This document shows positions 37,136 through 45,937 of a stretch of DNA of 64,000 nucleotides, piece by piece; positions within the stretch are counted from its first letter, which is position 1, and every line of letters begins with the position of its first letter. The notes under the pieces are model-generated. The model ran no database searches. It saw only the letters and a program-made list of their open reading frames with translations, and was not told the DNA's origin. Source of the stretch: Clostridiales bacterium (GTDB taxonomy: Bacteria > Bacillota > Clostridia > Clostridiales > Oxobacteraceae); contig JASEJN010000010.1 of assembly GCA_030016385.1 (NCBI GenBank), forward strand, positions 1-64,000, in the 5' to 3' direction. The translations under genes and the position numbers were made by a program.

Positions 37136-39463
37136 ATGAAATTCAGTAACGGATGCTGGCTGAACAAGGATGGCATCGATGCATACGGCCCTGTCCAGGC
37201 CTATGATATTGAAACAGACGATAATTCGATATCGGTTTTAGCAACTACGAGATTTATAACAAATCGCGGCGATACGTTGGGAGGACCCGTCATCAAGGTA
37301 AGACTATCCTCGCCAATGTATGATACTATACGTGTACAGATCTTTCATTATAAAGGAATCAATATTAGGGGACCAAAATTTAAAATAACAAGCATGCCGG
37401 AAATAAAAACCGATATCGTAAATAACGAAACCTCAGCAAGCTTGACAAGCGGAAATCTCAGCGTAAGGATATCAAAGACAGGTAATTGGAATATGGGCTT
37501 TTATAATGGCGATGAAAGAATAACCGGCAGCGGTTATAGGCAAATTTCCTATATAAAGGATGCCAAGAACAATGCTGTTTTTATGAGAGAGCAATTGGAT
37601 CTATCAGTTGGAGAATGCATATACGGATTAGGAGAGCATTTTACGGCTTTTGTTAAAAACGGACAAACTGTCGATATGTGGAACGAGGATGGCGGTACCA
37701 GCACCCAGCAGGCTTATAAAAACATCCCGTTTTATATAACCAACAAGGGATACGGTGTATTTGTGAACCATCCGGAACGCGTTTCTTTTGAAGTAGGGTC
37801 CGAAAAAGTAAATAAAGTGCAATTCAGCGTTCCCGGGGAATATCTTGAGTATTACGTAATTAACGGCCCTTCCATGAAAAAAGTTCTTGAAAACTATACG
37901 TTCCTGACAGGAAGGCCGGCGCTGCCTCCTGCTTGGAGTTTCGGCCTGTGGCTTACGACATCTTTTACAACAAACTACGATGAGAAAACCGTTACCTCTA
38001 TTATAGACGGGATGGCTAAAAGGGACTTGCCTCTCCATGTTTTTCATTTCGACTGTTTCTGGATGAAAGGGTTCAATTGGTGCGATTTTCAATGGGATGA
38101 AAGAGTTTTTCCCGATCCTGAAAACATGCTAAAGCGTTTAAAGAAAAATGGATTAAAAATCTGCGTATGGATAAATCCATATATTTCTCAGGAGTCAAAA
38201 CTCTTTGATGAGGGTATGAAAAACGGATATCTGATAAAAAGGCCGAATGGCGACATATGGCAGTGGGACATGTGGCAGCCTGCCATGGGCATCGTCGATT
38301 TCACCAATCCAAATGCATGCGAGTGGTTTGCATCAAAGCTCAATTCATTAATTGATATGGGCGTAGACTGCTTTAAAACGGACTTTGGCGAACGTATTCC
38401 CACCGATGTAGTTTATTTTGACGGTTCCGATCCTGTAAAAATGCACAACTATTATACATTCCTTTATAATAAGACGGTATTTGATGTCCTTAAAAAAAGA
38501 TTTGGAGAAGGAAACGCTGTATTATTTGCCAGATCTGCGACTGCCGGCAGCCAGCGGTTCCCTGTACATTGGGGCGGAGACAGCACTGCGGATTATGAAT
38601 CTATGGCAGAGAGCTTGCGCGGTGGATTGTCCCTATGTTTATCGGGTTTTGGTTTTTGGAGCCACGACATAGGCGGCTTCGAAAGCAAATCTTCGGCAGA
38701 TGTTTATAAGCGCTGGGTGGCTTTCGGACTTCTTTCGTCTCACAGCAGGCTTCACGGCAGTTCTTCCTATAGAGTCCCATGGCTTTACGATGAAGAAGCA
38801 GTAAATGTAGTTAGGCTTTTTACAAAATTAAAATGCAGTCTAATGCCATATATTTTCAAAAATGCCTGCGAAGCCTCAAAAAAAGGTATCCCGGTAATGA
38901 GAGCAATGGTGCTTGAGTTTCAGAATGATCCATCCTGCGATTACCTTGACAGGCAATATATGCTGGGCGATTCGCTCCTTGTCGCACCTGTATTCAACAA
39001 AAAGGGTCACGTATCCTATTATCTTCCGAAAGGTATATGGACAAATCTGCTATCAGGTAAAACAATCGAAGGCGGATGCTGGAGAAAAGAAATCCACGAT
39101 TATTTGAGTATGCCGCTAATGGTAAGGCCCAATAGCATCATAGCCATAGGAAGCGAAAACAGAAAACCCGATTATGATTACGTAGACAGAGTTACACTCC
39201 ATGTCTTTGAACTTCAGGATAAGAGTACCGCTTCCACCATTATTTATAATATTAACGGACAAGCAGAACTCACCGTTAGCATAAGCCGGATGGGCAACTG
39301 TATAACCATCGATTCCAATGGGACTGATAAAGCATGGAACATTTTGCTTAGGGGTATATTTAACATAGATACTGCAAAAGGTGCCTCCTTTAAAATCGAA
39401 GAGCTTGGAACAAGATTGGCAATCCCGAAGCAGGCAAAGCATATAAAATGCATACTTAAATAG
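37136..39463 (+). CDS. yicI: Alpha-xylosidase-type glycosidase, GH31 (YicI-like)
   Basis: Retaining alpha-glycosidase of 775 residues, intracellular. Chosen ATG at 37136 follows AAAGGAGAAAAACAATC. With that start the nucleophile in CFKTDFGERIP is Asp416 and the acid/base in WGGDSTADYESM is Asp482, the same numbers as in E. coli YicI. The N-terminal KFSNGCWL and the FWSHDIGGFES motif are also of that subgroup, which cleaves alpha-1,6-xylose from isoprimeverose. Divergent from the two-component/ABC operon, which may import the xyloglucan or other alpha-linked fragment it acts on. Confidence 0.92.
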   Translation: MKFSNGCWLNKDGIDAYGPVQAYDIETDDNSISVLATTRFITNRGDTLGGPVIKVRLSSPMYDTIRVQIFHYKGINIRGPKFKITSMPEIKTDIVNNETSASLTSGNLSVRISKTGNWNMGFYNGDERITGSGYRQISYIKDAKNNAVFMREQLDLSVGECIYGLGEHFTAFVKNGQTVDMWNEDGGTSTQQAYKNIPFYITNKGYGVFVNHPERVSFEVGSEKVNKVQFSVPGEYLEYYVINGPSMKKVLENYTFLTGRPALPPAWSFGLWLTTSFTTNYDEKTVTSIIDGMAKRDLPLHVFHFDCFWMKGFNWCDFQWDERVFPDPENMLKRLKKNGLKICVWINPYISQESKLFDEGMKNGYLIKRPNGDIWQWDMWQPAMGIVDFTNPNACEWFASKLNSLIDMGVDCFKTDFGERIPTDVVYFDGSDPVKMHNYYTFLYNKTVFDVLKKRFGEGNAVLFARSATAGSQRFPVHWGGDSTADYESMAESLRGGLSLCLSGFGFWSHDIGGFESKSSADVYKRWVAFGLLSSHSRLHGSSSYRVPWLYDEEAVNVVRLFTKLKCSLMPYIFKNACEASKKGIPVMRAMVLEFQNDPSCDYLDRQYMLGDSLLVAPVFNKKGHVSYYLPKGIWTNLLSGKTIEGGCWRKEIHDYLSMPLMVRPNSIIAIGSENRKPDYDYVDRVTLHVFELQDKSTASTIIYNINGQAELTVSISRMGNCITIDSNGTDKAWNILLRGIFNIDTAKGASFKIEELGTRLAIPKQAKHIKCILK

Positions 39464-39473
39464 TATTGTCAAA

Positions 39474-39514
39474 TCTGGTAATGAATCTGCTAAAATAGCA
39501 GATTCATTACCAGA
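39474..39514. terminator. Bidirectional terminator between convergent genes
   Basis: A perfect 19 bp stem (TCTGGTAATGAATCTGCTA with its complement) and a 3-base loop, followed by AATTTTAT on the plus strand. It lies between the GH31 gene (+) and the CDP-alcohol phosphatidyltransferase gene (-). Confidence 0.8.
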
Positions 39515-39519
39515 CAATT

Positions 39520-40149
39520 TTATCTGCGGTTTTCTCCAATTTCCTTTGCCGATAAATAATTTTTATAAATTTTTGCAAAATTAAAAGAGTCCCTTGCAGA
39601 AAATTTACAATTTACAACTGACGAGATCCTCCAGGTCGAAGATAAAATTGTCAATCCTGTTATCCCTATGCAGACCATTACAAGGGCGCCTCGATGTGCA
39701 ACATCCGGCAGGCAAAGAGGAAGCAACAGCATCAATATAGGTAACAGATAGAACAATACTGCTACAATCCGTCCAAAAGGGTCAAATAGAAATATAATTG
39801 TATTTTTATCACTTCTATTAAAGATGAGTGAGGTGACCCAAAATTCCAAAAATTTGGATAGAATTACCACAAGCATCCATAAAGGAAACAGATTGCGGAA
39901 TGACAATGATAAACAGGCCGCAACAATAAAGAAAAGATCGGTCATTACATCCATTATCGCCCCGATATCGGTCTGGGCGCCAAATTTTCGCGCAAGTTTT
40001 CCATCCAGATAATCAGACGTCCCTATCAATAGGAATAATACGGCACATGGCAAAAATGGACTTGAATTATGCAATACCTCGGCGCAGAACATAACTGATA
40101 GGGGTACACGTATCAATGTCAACGCATTTACTAAAATAGTTTTGGTCAC
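39520..40149 (-). CDS. CDP-alcohol phosphatidyltransferase family protein
   Basis: Integral membrane enzyme of 209 residues that would join a CDP-activated lipid to an alcohol. The family signature DxxDGxxARxxxxxxxxGxxxDxxxD is complete: DYLDGKLARKFGAQTDIGAIMDVMTD at about residues 55-80, with several hydrophobic helices around it. GTG at 40149 follows ATGGAGGTATCG. PgsA-like, but the product (phosphatidylglycerophosphate, cardiolipin, inositol lipid) is not clear. It is downstream of a TetR gene and has a matching operator just upstream, so it is probably that regulator's target. Confidence 0.85.
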   Translation of the reverse strand: MTKTILVNALTLIRVPLSVMFCAEVLHNSSPFLPCAVLFLLIGTSDYLDGKLARKFGAQTDIGAIMDVMTDLFFIVAACLSLSFRNLFPLWMLVVILSKFLEFWVTSLIFNRSDKNTIIFLFDPFGRIVAVLFYLLPILMLLLPLCLPDVAHRGALVMVCIGITGLTILSSTWRISSVVNCKFSARDSFNFAKIYKNYLSAKEIGENRR

Positions 40150-40185
40150 TTCGATACCTCCATTCTCATATAATCGCCATGGCCA

Positions 40186-40212
40186 TGAATGAACAATAAA
40201 AATATTCATTCA
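40186..40212. promoter_or_regulatory. Second TetR-type operator, upstream of the phosphatidyltransferase gene
   Basis: TGAATGAA-N11-TTCATTCA, the same arms and spacing as the site in front of tetR. It lies between the tetR stop and the start of the CDP-alcohol phosphatidyltransferase gene. Confidence 0.65.
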
Positions 40213-40246
40213 GATAGAGACAAAAATATATGTTCTCTATTTTACA

Positions 40247-40810
40247 TCAGCGATCAGTCAATCCTTTCATGATAAACTTCACAAGCAATTTAGTGACTTC
40301 GGGGAAGTACTGGATTCCTATCTCTTCTTTATGTGTGTCAAGATAGATCACGGAATTCATAAGCGCCACAAGAAGCTCATCATCTATATCACTTCTTATT
40401 TTATTTTCCCGCTTCCATTTCTTTAACAAATCCATATAAAAGTCAAATAAAAAGCATCCGTATTTATCATTATATCGTTTTTCTAAATCACCGAAAATAT
40501 CTTTATTGTACCATTCCTGAAGGATTCGATTTTTTTTTATGGCACCTGTACTCAACGACAGAAATTTAGTTACTAGAGTTATAGGATCATCATTTAAATC
40601 AAGCGATCTCACGATAGATTTTTTGGCCGCTTCATTTTCCCTGAAATAAACATCAAAAAAAAGCTCCCCTTTTGATTGATAATAGTTATAAAAAGTCCCG
40701 ACTCCCACTCCCGCCTCTCTTGTTATATCGGAAACATTTACATCCTTAAAACCCTTCAAAAGGAATAATTCCCTACCAGCCTTAAAAATTTCTGCTTTCT
40801 TGTCCACCAT
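40247..40810 (-). CDS. TetR/AcrR-family transcriptional regulator
   Basis: A 187-residue repressor with an N-terminal TetR HTH (FLLKGFKDVNVSDITREAGVGVGTFYNYYQSKGELF, about residues 15-50) and a variable helical ligand domain. ATG at 40810 follows GGAGAGTG. Its promoter has a consensus -35 and -10 overlapped by a palindrome, so it is likely autoregulated. The ligand is unknown; control of a membrane-lipid enzyme suggests a lipid, acyl-CoA or membrane-active compound. Confidence 0.9.
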   Translation of the reverse strand: MVDKKAEIFKAGRELFLLKGFKDVNVSDITREAGVGVGTFYNYYQSKGELFFDVYFRENEAAKKSIVRSLDLNDDPITLVTKFLSLSTGAIKKNRILQEWYNKDIFGDLEKRYNDKYGCFLFDFYMDLLKKWKRENKIRSDIDDELLVALMNSVIYLDTHKEEIGIQYFPEVTKLLVKFIMKGLTDR

Positions 40811-40828
40811 TAACACACTCTCCGTTTT

Positions 40829-40861
40829 ATATGAATGAATTAATTTTTTATTCATTCATAT
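40829..40861. promoter_or_regulatory. TetR-type operator at its own promoter
   Basis: Perfect 11 bp arms, ATATGAATGAA and TTCATTCATAT, with an 11-base spacer. It begins at the -10 box of the tetR promoter and covers the probable start site. Confidence 0.75.
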
Positions 40862-40888
40862 AATATAACAATTATATTTATCTGTCAA
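40860..40888 (-). promoter_or_regulatory. tetR promoter
   Basis: Minus strand: TTGACA, 17 bases, TATTAT. This is the cleanest sigma-A promoter in the window. Confidence 0.75.
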
Positions 40889-40947
40889 ACCGCTTGATAT
40901 CATTTTCTTCAATTCGTAATATGAAATATGGCATAAATAGGATTATG

Positions 40948-41307
40948 CTATTTCCCCTGCATCTGGCGTTCGATCCAAGCCATCAGCAGATTCACGATTT
41001 TCTCTTGTTGCTGTTCATTCAGCTCAATACCCTTCGGAACACCATACCACCTGTTAAGGCATCCTCGGCAGCAGCAGGCGCAAGCATGCTGCGCGATGAA
41101 CACCGGATGACCGTGCATCGGCGTCTGCTTTCCGTCGTTTGGTATGACAGCCGGCGCCAGCCGCTGTCGGATGAAGTCTTGTGCGTGGAGGCGGATGGTA
41201 TACATGCCTTTTTCCCGGACATAGGATTTGTCTTTTTCTTTCAAGGAAAAACTTGCCCGAAATTTCGAAGTCTTAAGCCTATCCAGTGCCTCATCAATTG
41301 TTTGCAT
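40948..41307 (-). CDS. DUF4186-like protein
   Basis: A 119-residue soluble protein of unknown function. It has a conserved-looking core HAQDFIRQRLAPA, NDGKQTPMHGHPVFIAQHA and a Cys cluster ACACCCRGCLNRWYGVPKG, which I recognise as DUF4186; the cysteines and histidines suggest a metal site. ATG at 41307 follows ATGGAGGTAATC. It starts 29 bp after the radical-SAM-like gene on the same strand, so the two probably form a small operon. Confidence 0.75.
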   Translation of the reverse strand: MQTIDEALDRLKTSKFRASFSLKEKDKSYVREKGMYTIRLHAQDFIRQRLAPAVIPNDGKQTPMHGHPVFIAQHACACCCRGCLNRWYGVPKGIELNEQQQEKIVNLLMAWIERQMQGK

Positions 41308-41336
41308 GCTGATTACCTCCATCCTTAATTCCATCT

Positions 41337-42359
41337 TTATCTCCACATTACGCTATTGTGTAAATCAGAAAACAAAAGCGTTTTATCGATTCCTTCTTCT
41401 TCAAAAAACAACTCCATCCATCTCCATAACGCACTTCTGTAATCAATTAACACTTCGCCGCTGTTTCTCCCATAATTAGACGCAAGATATTCAAAACTCG
41501 GTATTGCATTTTGAATCTTTTCATCAAGCTCATGAAACATTCTCAAAATATCATTAATAGACATATACAGATATTGATCTATATTATCTGGCGTCGCCAC
41601 CAAAAACATAATTCGCTTGGTCTGTTCAGGCGCCTGATGCTTCATAGTTGCGTCAACCCACTCGGAATTCATTTTATATCGTTTGAAATTAAAGATACTA
41701 TTATTATATAAAAATTGAGGCAGTTTATTTACGGAATCAACATCCAAAAACTCATGAAATATCTTTTTTGCATTGCCGCGATAGTCCAAAAGAGAATAAT
41801 GCATCCTTCCGCCTAAATGCATTAATGTATGATGTAAATTTGCGAGTTCATTTATATTGCTCCTAAGAATAAAGATACTGTTTGTAAAACTAACATCCTG
41901 TCTCTTTAACTCCTTTGAAAGCTCAAGTAAATAATCATAATACCCTTTTGCACTGACGAATGTATCATGAAGTTCTCTTGTCCCAAACCATGATATATTA
42001 GCATTTTGCAGTTTGCAATCATACTTCAGGTATGAAACCCAATCCGCGAGTTCCTTCCCTTCACGCACAGGCGTTCCATTAAGGTTTTGGTACCCCGAAA
42101 AGCATGATATTTTTCTATCGATTTCCATTGCCTGTGGTAATTGAGGATAATCAGAGCAGTTGTAAACGCCAAGTCCGACGTCAATCCCTGTACATCGATA
42201 AAATCCAATGAATTTCATTGCCAATTGTGCCAATTTATCAAAAGGAATACACGGTATTAAATTATCGCTGGAACATAACAAGCAGTGTTTACATTTGCAT
42301 TTACATGAAGACACAAACCCATTCACTGTTATTTGTGCATCGGTTAGAGATAGTTTCAT
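41337..42359 (-). CDS. Radical-SAM-like protein of unknown function
   Basis: A 340-residue protein I do not recognise. Near the N-terminus it has a dense cysteine motif SSCKCKCKHCLLC; Cys19, Cys23 and Cys26 give the CxxxCxxC pattern of radical SAM enzymes, with additional Cys21, Cys29 and Cys37. A glycine-rich SAM motif is not obvious. The C-terminal half is rich in aromatic residues and has no recognised cluster-binding domain. ATG at 42359 follows AGAGAGGT. Its only operon partner is the DUF4186-like gene. No precursor peptide gene is visible nearby. Confidence 0.6.
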   Translation of the reverse strand: MKLSLTDAQITVNGFVSSCKCKCKHCLLCSSDNLIPCIPFDKLAQLAMKFIGFYRCTGIDVGLGVYNCSDYPQLPQAMEIDRKISCFSGYQNLNGTPVREGKELADWVSYLKYDCKLQNANISWFGTRELHDTFVSAKGYYDYLLELSKELKRQDVSFTNSIFILRSNINELANLHHTLMHLGGRMHYSLLDYRGNAKKIFHEFLDVDSVNKLPQFLYNNSIFNFKRYKMNSEWVDATMKHQAPEQTKRIMFLVATPDNIDQYLYMSINDILRMFHELDEKIQNAIPSFEYLASNYGRNSGEVLIDYRSALWRWMELFFEEEGIDKTLLFSDLHNSVMWR

Positions 42360-42433
42360 GTTTTTACCTCTCTTAAAATTTGAAGCTCTGTATTGGTGAA
42401 CACTGTTGAATGAAATGCTTTAATTAAATATTG

Positions 42434-42834
42434 TGGTGGAGGCGAGGGGTATTGAACCCCTGTCCGAAAGTCAGACAATCCGAGTTTCTCCGAGCGCATT
42501 CAGTGTACTTACAGGCTGGTGGCACATATTTTTCGATATGCGTCCCGGTCCCTTTTCCCTCTATCGGTCTCCCGCTGACAGGATACCGATTTCAGTAGCT
42601 TCATAAATTCCGTTCCCTACTCAAAGCTTTGTAAGGCTCGGTTCCCCACTAGTCGACGCCCAATCCTAAGCCGTGGGATTCCTAGGTTGAACGAGCAGCT
42701 TAAATTAAGCCGCTAAAGCTAAATTATCGTTGTTGTTTATTTTTTGTCCCCAGCTTTTTTACGTGGCACCAGAGACCAAACCACGGCTCGCTTCTCGAAT
42801 CCACTGTACCCCCGTCGAGACCATTTACGCCCCC
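42434..42834 (-). ncRNA. ssrA: tmRNA (transfer-messenger RNA)
   Basis: Rescues stalled ribosomes together with SmpB. The 5' end GGGGGCGTAAATGG pairs over 7 bp with the 3' end CGCCTCC-A-CCA; the T-loop region (GGTTCAATACC) precedes the acceptor, and the mRNA-like part encodes a tag read as GQKINNNDNLALAA followed by TAA (42705-42749). CCA is encoded. The mature 5' end is only 3 bases after the smpB stop. The resume codon GGA is inferred from frame. Confidence 0.95.
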
Positions 42835-42837
42835 ATG

Positions 42838-43305
42838 TTAGTACCTGTTTCTAGATTTTATACTTTGTTCCATCTCTCTTTCAGCATCTTTCTTTGCCAT
42901 ATCTGCTCTTTTATCATAAAGCTTTTTCCCTTTTGCAACTGAAAGATTGACCTTTACTAAACCCCGTGGTGATAGGTAAAGCTCAAGTGGAATTAAAGAA
43001 TAGCCTCTCTCTGACACATATGATGCAAGTTTCGATATTTCTCTTTTATGGAGGAGAAGCTTTCTATCCCTTAAAGGATCACGATTAAAAATATTTCCCT
43101 TTTCATATGGGCTTATATGCATATTATATAATATTACCTCTCCGTTTTCCACCATTGCATAGCTATCCCTTATATTAACCTTTCCTGACCTTACAGACTT
43201 AACTTCCGTCCCGGAAAGGCTAATGCCTGCCTCATATGTTTCTTCAATAAAATAATCGTGCCTTGCCTTCCTGTTCTCGGCCAGCACCTTTCTTCCTTCA
43301 GCCAT
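42838..43305 (-). CDS. smpB: SsrA-binding protein
   Basis: Small basic RNA-binding protein (155 residues) that binds tmRNA and delivers it to stalled ribosomes. [28 protein letters not shown] is the conserved N-terminal block, followed by the oligonucleotide-binding barrel and a basic tail [21 protein letters not shown] at 43305 after GTGGTGATTTT; upstream in-frame codons are not conserved. It directly precedes ssrA and follows rnr, the exonuclease that acts in the same pathway. Confidence 0.96.
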   Translation of the reverse strand: MAEGRKVLAENRKARHDYFIEETYEAGISLSGTEVKSVRSGKVNIRDSYAMVENGEVILYNMHISPYEKGNIFNRDPLRDRKLLLHKREISKLASYVSERGYSLIPLELYLSPRGLVKVNLSVAKGKKLYDKRADMAKKDAEREMEQSIKSRNRY

Positions 43306-43407
43306 AAAATCACCACATTTTATAATAAAGTGCCCATTACCGCCTGGCACTTTATTATAACATATCTATATTCTATGTCAATATTCACAAAATGCATAAT
43401 CCAATAT

Positions 43408-45531
43408 CTATACATTTGCCTCTTCGAGTGAAAAATCTATTGAACCTTCATCTACATTCACTTTTGTGACCTTAACCTTTACCGTATCTCCAAGCCTGTA
43501 TATTTTTCTCAGTCTTTCTCCTATAAAACAGTGATGGTCTTCATCATAAAAATAATAATCGTCGATAAGGCTGCTTACATGTACAAGTCCTTCGGCTGTA
43601 TTTTCGAGCTCAACAAACAATCCAAAGGGAGTCACACTCGATATCACGCCTTCAAAAACCTCACCTATGTGCTCTCCCATGTATTCGGCCTTTTTAATGT
43701 CATCAACTTCTCTTTCTGCTTCCTGTGCCACAACCTCCATATCACTGCTCTGTTTTGCGGCATACTTTACAAACCCTGACAGCTTTTTCTCCCTTTTTTC
43801 AGTTATCGAATTATTGAGGTATTCCCTGATAATCCTGTGAATAGTAAGATCAGGATACCTTCTTATAGGCGAAGTAAAATGAGTATAGTATTTGGCGGCC
43901 AATCCAAAATGTCCCGTGCATTCGGGGGAATATCTGGCTTTCCTTAAGGAACGCAGCATCAGCGTATTTATTATTACCTCTTCCTTTTTACCAGCCACTT
44001 TATTTACAATCTCCTGCAGGGCTTTTGGATGAAGATCGTTTATGCCCTTTATACGATATCCAAAGTTGTGTATAAAATCATTGAATGCCCTTATTTTTTC
44101 AGGATCGGGATCCTCATGTATCCTGTATATAAACGGCAGTTCGGTCCAGTACATGTGTTCAGCCACAGTTTCATTTGCCGCCAGCATGAACTCTTCGATT
44201 ATCATATTCGCTATTTCCCTGTCATAAGGCCTTACATCTATGGGTCTACCCCTGTCATCAAGTGTTATCTTGCATTCCGGAAAGTCAAAATCTATGCTTC
44301 CCCTTTTCATCCTTTTCTCCCTCAAAATCTTGCAAAGTTCCTGCATGGTTCTGAATTCGTCTACCAGACCCGAATATTTTTTTATCAGTTCCTGATCATT
44401 ATCCTTTAATATTTTATTTACATCTGTATACGTCATCCTTGCATTAGTACGGATAATACTTTCAAATATTTCGTGATCCTTAATATTTCCTTTTTTGTCG
44501 ATTTTCATCATGCATGTCATCGTGAGCCTGTCAACATTGGGATTCAAACTGCAGACATCATTTGATAGCTTTTTAGGCAGCATAGGAATTACTCTGTCTA
44601 TAAGGTACACACTTGTTCCTCTTTTTTGTGCTTCCTTGTCTATGGCATTGTTCTCTTTTACATAATAGCTTACATCCGCTATATGTACACCCAGCATATA
44701 ATTGCCATTTTTAAGCCTCTCAACGGAAACGGCATCATCTAGATCCTTTGCATCGTCTCCATCTATCGTAACCATCTTAAGATTTCTAAGATCTCTTCTT
44801 CTTTTATATTCGCATGCTGGTATTTCTTCCGGTATAGCTTGCGCCGCTTTCTCAACATCCTCAGGGAATTCTTCGGGCAGGCCGTATTTTCTCATTACCG
44901 ATAGTATGTCAACACCCGGTGCATTTTTGTATCCCAATATTTCTGTTATTCTGCCTTCAGGATTTCTTCTCGGTCCAGGCCACTTTGTCAGCTCGGCTAC
45001 AACTTTCTGTCCTGTTCTTGCACCGTTTGTCTCCGATTTTGGTATAAATATATCCTGAAATATCCTTTTGTCATCAGGCACAACAAATCCAAAGCTTTTG
45101 CTGCCTTCAAATATTCCTACGACCGAATTGTTTGCCCGGCTCAATACCTTTATTATCTCCCCTTCAGTGCTCTTTCCCTCCTCCCTGGATTCCAATATCT
45201 TCGCAATTACCTTATCGCCATTCATAGCTCCGGACATATTTTCCTGGGAAATAAATACATCCGAAACCGTTTCGTCATCAGAAATCACGAATCCGAATCC
45301 TTTAGAATTGCCCTGAAGTTTTCCTACTACAAGGTTCATCCTCTCAGGAGCGCCATATCTGTGCTTTTTTGTCTTAAAAATAAGCCCTTCCGATTCCATT
45401 TCATCCAGTATTTTTTTAAAAGCATCTTCTTCATCTTTCTTTATATTAAAAGAAGTTAGCAGCTCTTTAAAAAGCATCGGGTTATATGCAGACTCTCTCA
45501 TAAACTGCAATATTGTCTCTTTAGTGTTCAT
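43408..45531 (-). CDS. rnr: Ribonuclease R
   Basis: Processive 3'-5' exoribonuclease of 707 residues. It has an N-terminal winged helix, cold-shock domains (KGFGFVISDDE, KSFGFVVPDDK), the RNB catalytic domain with metal ligands in IDGDDAKDLDDAVSVE and a C-terminal S1 domain (GEVFEGVISSVTPFGLFVELE). It lacks a long lysine tail. ATG at 45531 has GGAGGAATACG upstream. rnr-smpB-ssrA is a common firmicute order, linking degradation of defective mRNA with trans-translation. Confidence 0.96.
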   Translation of the reverse strand: MNTKETILQFMRESAYNPMLFKELLTSFNIKKDEEDAFKKILDEMESEGLIFKTKKHRYGAPERMNLVVGKLQGNSKGFGFVISDDETVSDVFISQENMSGAMNGDKVIAKILESREEGKSTEGEIIKVLSRANNSVVGIFEGSKSFGFVVPDDKRIFQDIFIPKSETNGARTGQKVVAELTKWPGPRRNPEGRITEILGYKNAPGVDILSVMRKYGLPEEFPEDVEKAAQAIPEEIPACEYKRRRDLRNLKMVTIDGDDAKDLDDAVSVERLKNGNYMLGVHIADVSYYVKENNAIDKEAQKRGTSVYLIDRVIPMLPKKLSNDVCSLNPNVDRLTMTCMMKIDKKGNIKDHEIFESIIRTNARMTYTDVNKILKDNDQELIKKYSGLVDEFRTMQELCKILREKRMKRGSIDFDFPECKITLDDRGRPIDVRPYDREIANMIIEEFMLAANETVAEHMYWTELPFIYRIHEDPDPEKIRAFNDFIHNFGYRIKGINDLHPKALQEIVNKVAGKKEEVIINTLMLRSLRKARYSPECTGHFGLAAKYYTHFTSPIRRYPDLTIHRIIREYLNNSITEKREKKLSGFVKYAAKQSSDMEVVAQEAEREVDDIKKAEYMGEHIGEVFEGVISSVTPFGLFVELENTAEGLVHVSSLIDDYYFYDEDHHCFIGERLRKIYRLGDTVKVKVTKVNVDEGSIDFSLEEANV

Positions 45532-45937
45532 TCGTATTCCTCCAATATTCATCATCACCTGTATTAAATAAGCCATCAATCAATACAAAATCATGGGTGC
45601 ATATTTTATATTCGAATAATATATACACTTCAAAAGCATATTGATTTTTCGCACTAACATATATTATACTTTATTTTCCTTTTATATATACAAATATTAA
45701 CTCTAAACATCTATTTTATTATACAATAAAATTTGATATCCGGCTATTTTAAAGAACAAAGTTAATTTTGCTTAACATTGATCGATATTTGGGAAAGTGC
45801 ATCCTTTTCAAATTGTTAAATTATTTTGTATTTTACTAAATTTAAAAGGTAAATAATAATAAATGTCGAATTAATATCTCGGTAAATTTTTGTATTTTTA
45901 TGAAAGACTATAGAGAACACATCACGGAGGTGTATCT
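45532..45937. other. Divergent intergenic region between rnr and a secreted-protein gene
   Basis: About 400 bp, very AT-rich, holding the promoters of both divergent genes and mini-repeat F. I could not fix a promoter with confidence and see no RNA gene. Confidence 0.4.
45597..45631 (+). repeat. Mini palindromic repeat, copy F (about 35 bp)
   Basis: GTGCATATTTTATATTCGAA followed by TAATATATACACTTC: two element ends fused around a TTCGAA centre. The sequence ATATAAAATATGCAC (complement) equals the right flank of copy B. Confidence 0.5.

Noticed and set aside
40894..41328. 144-codon plus-strand frame opposite the DUF4186-like gene
   Set aside because: The minus frame has the conserved Cys/His core and a good ribosome site; this one has neither.
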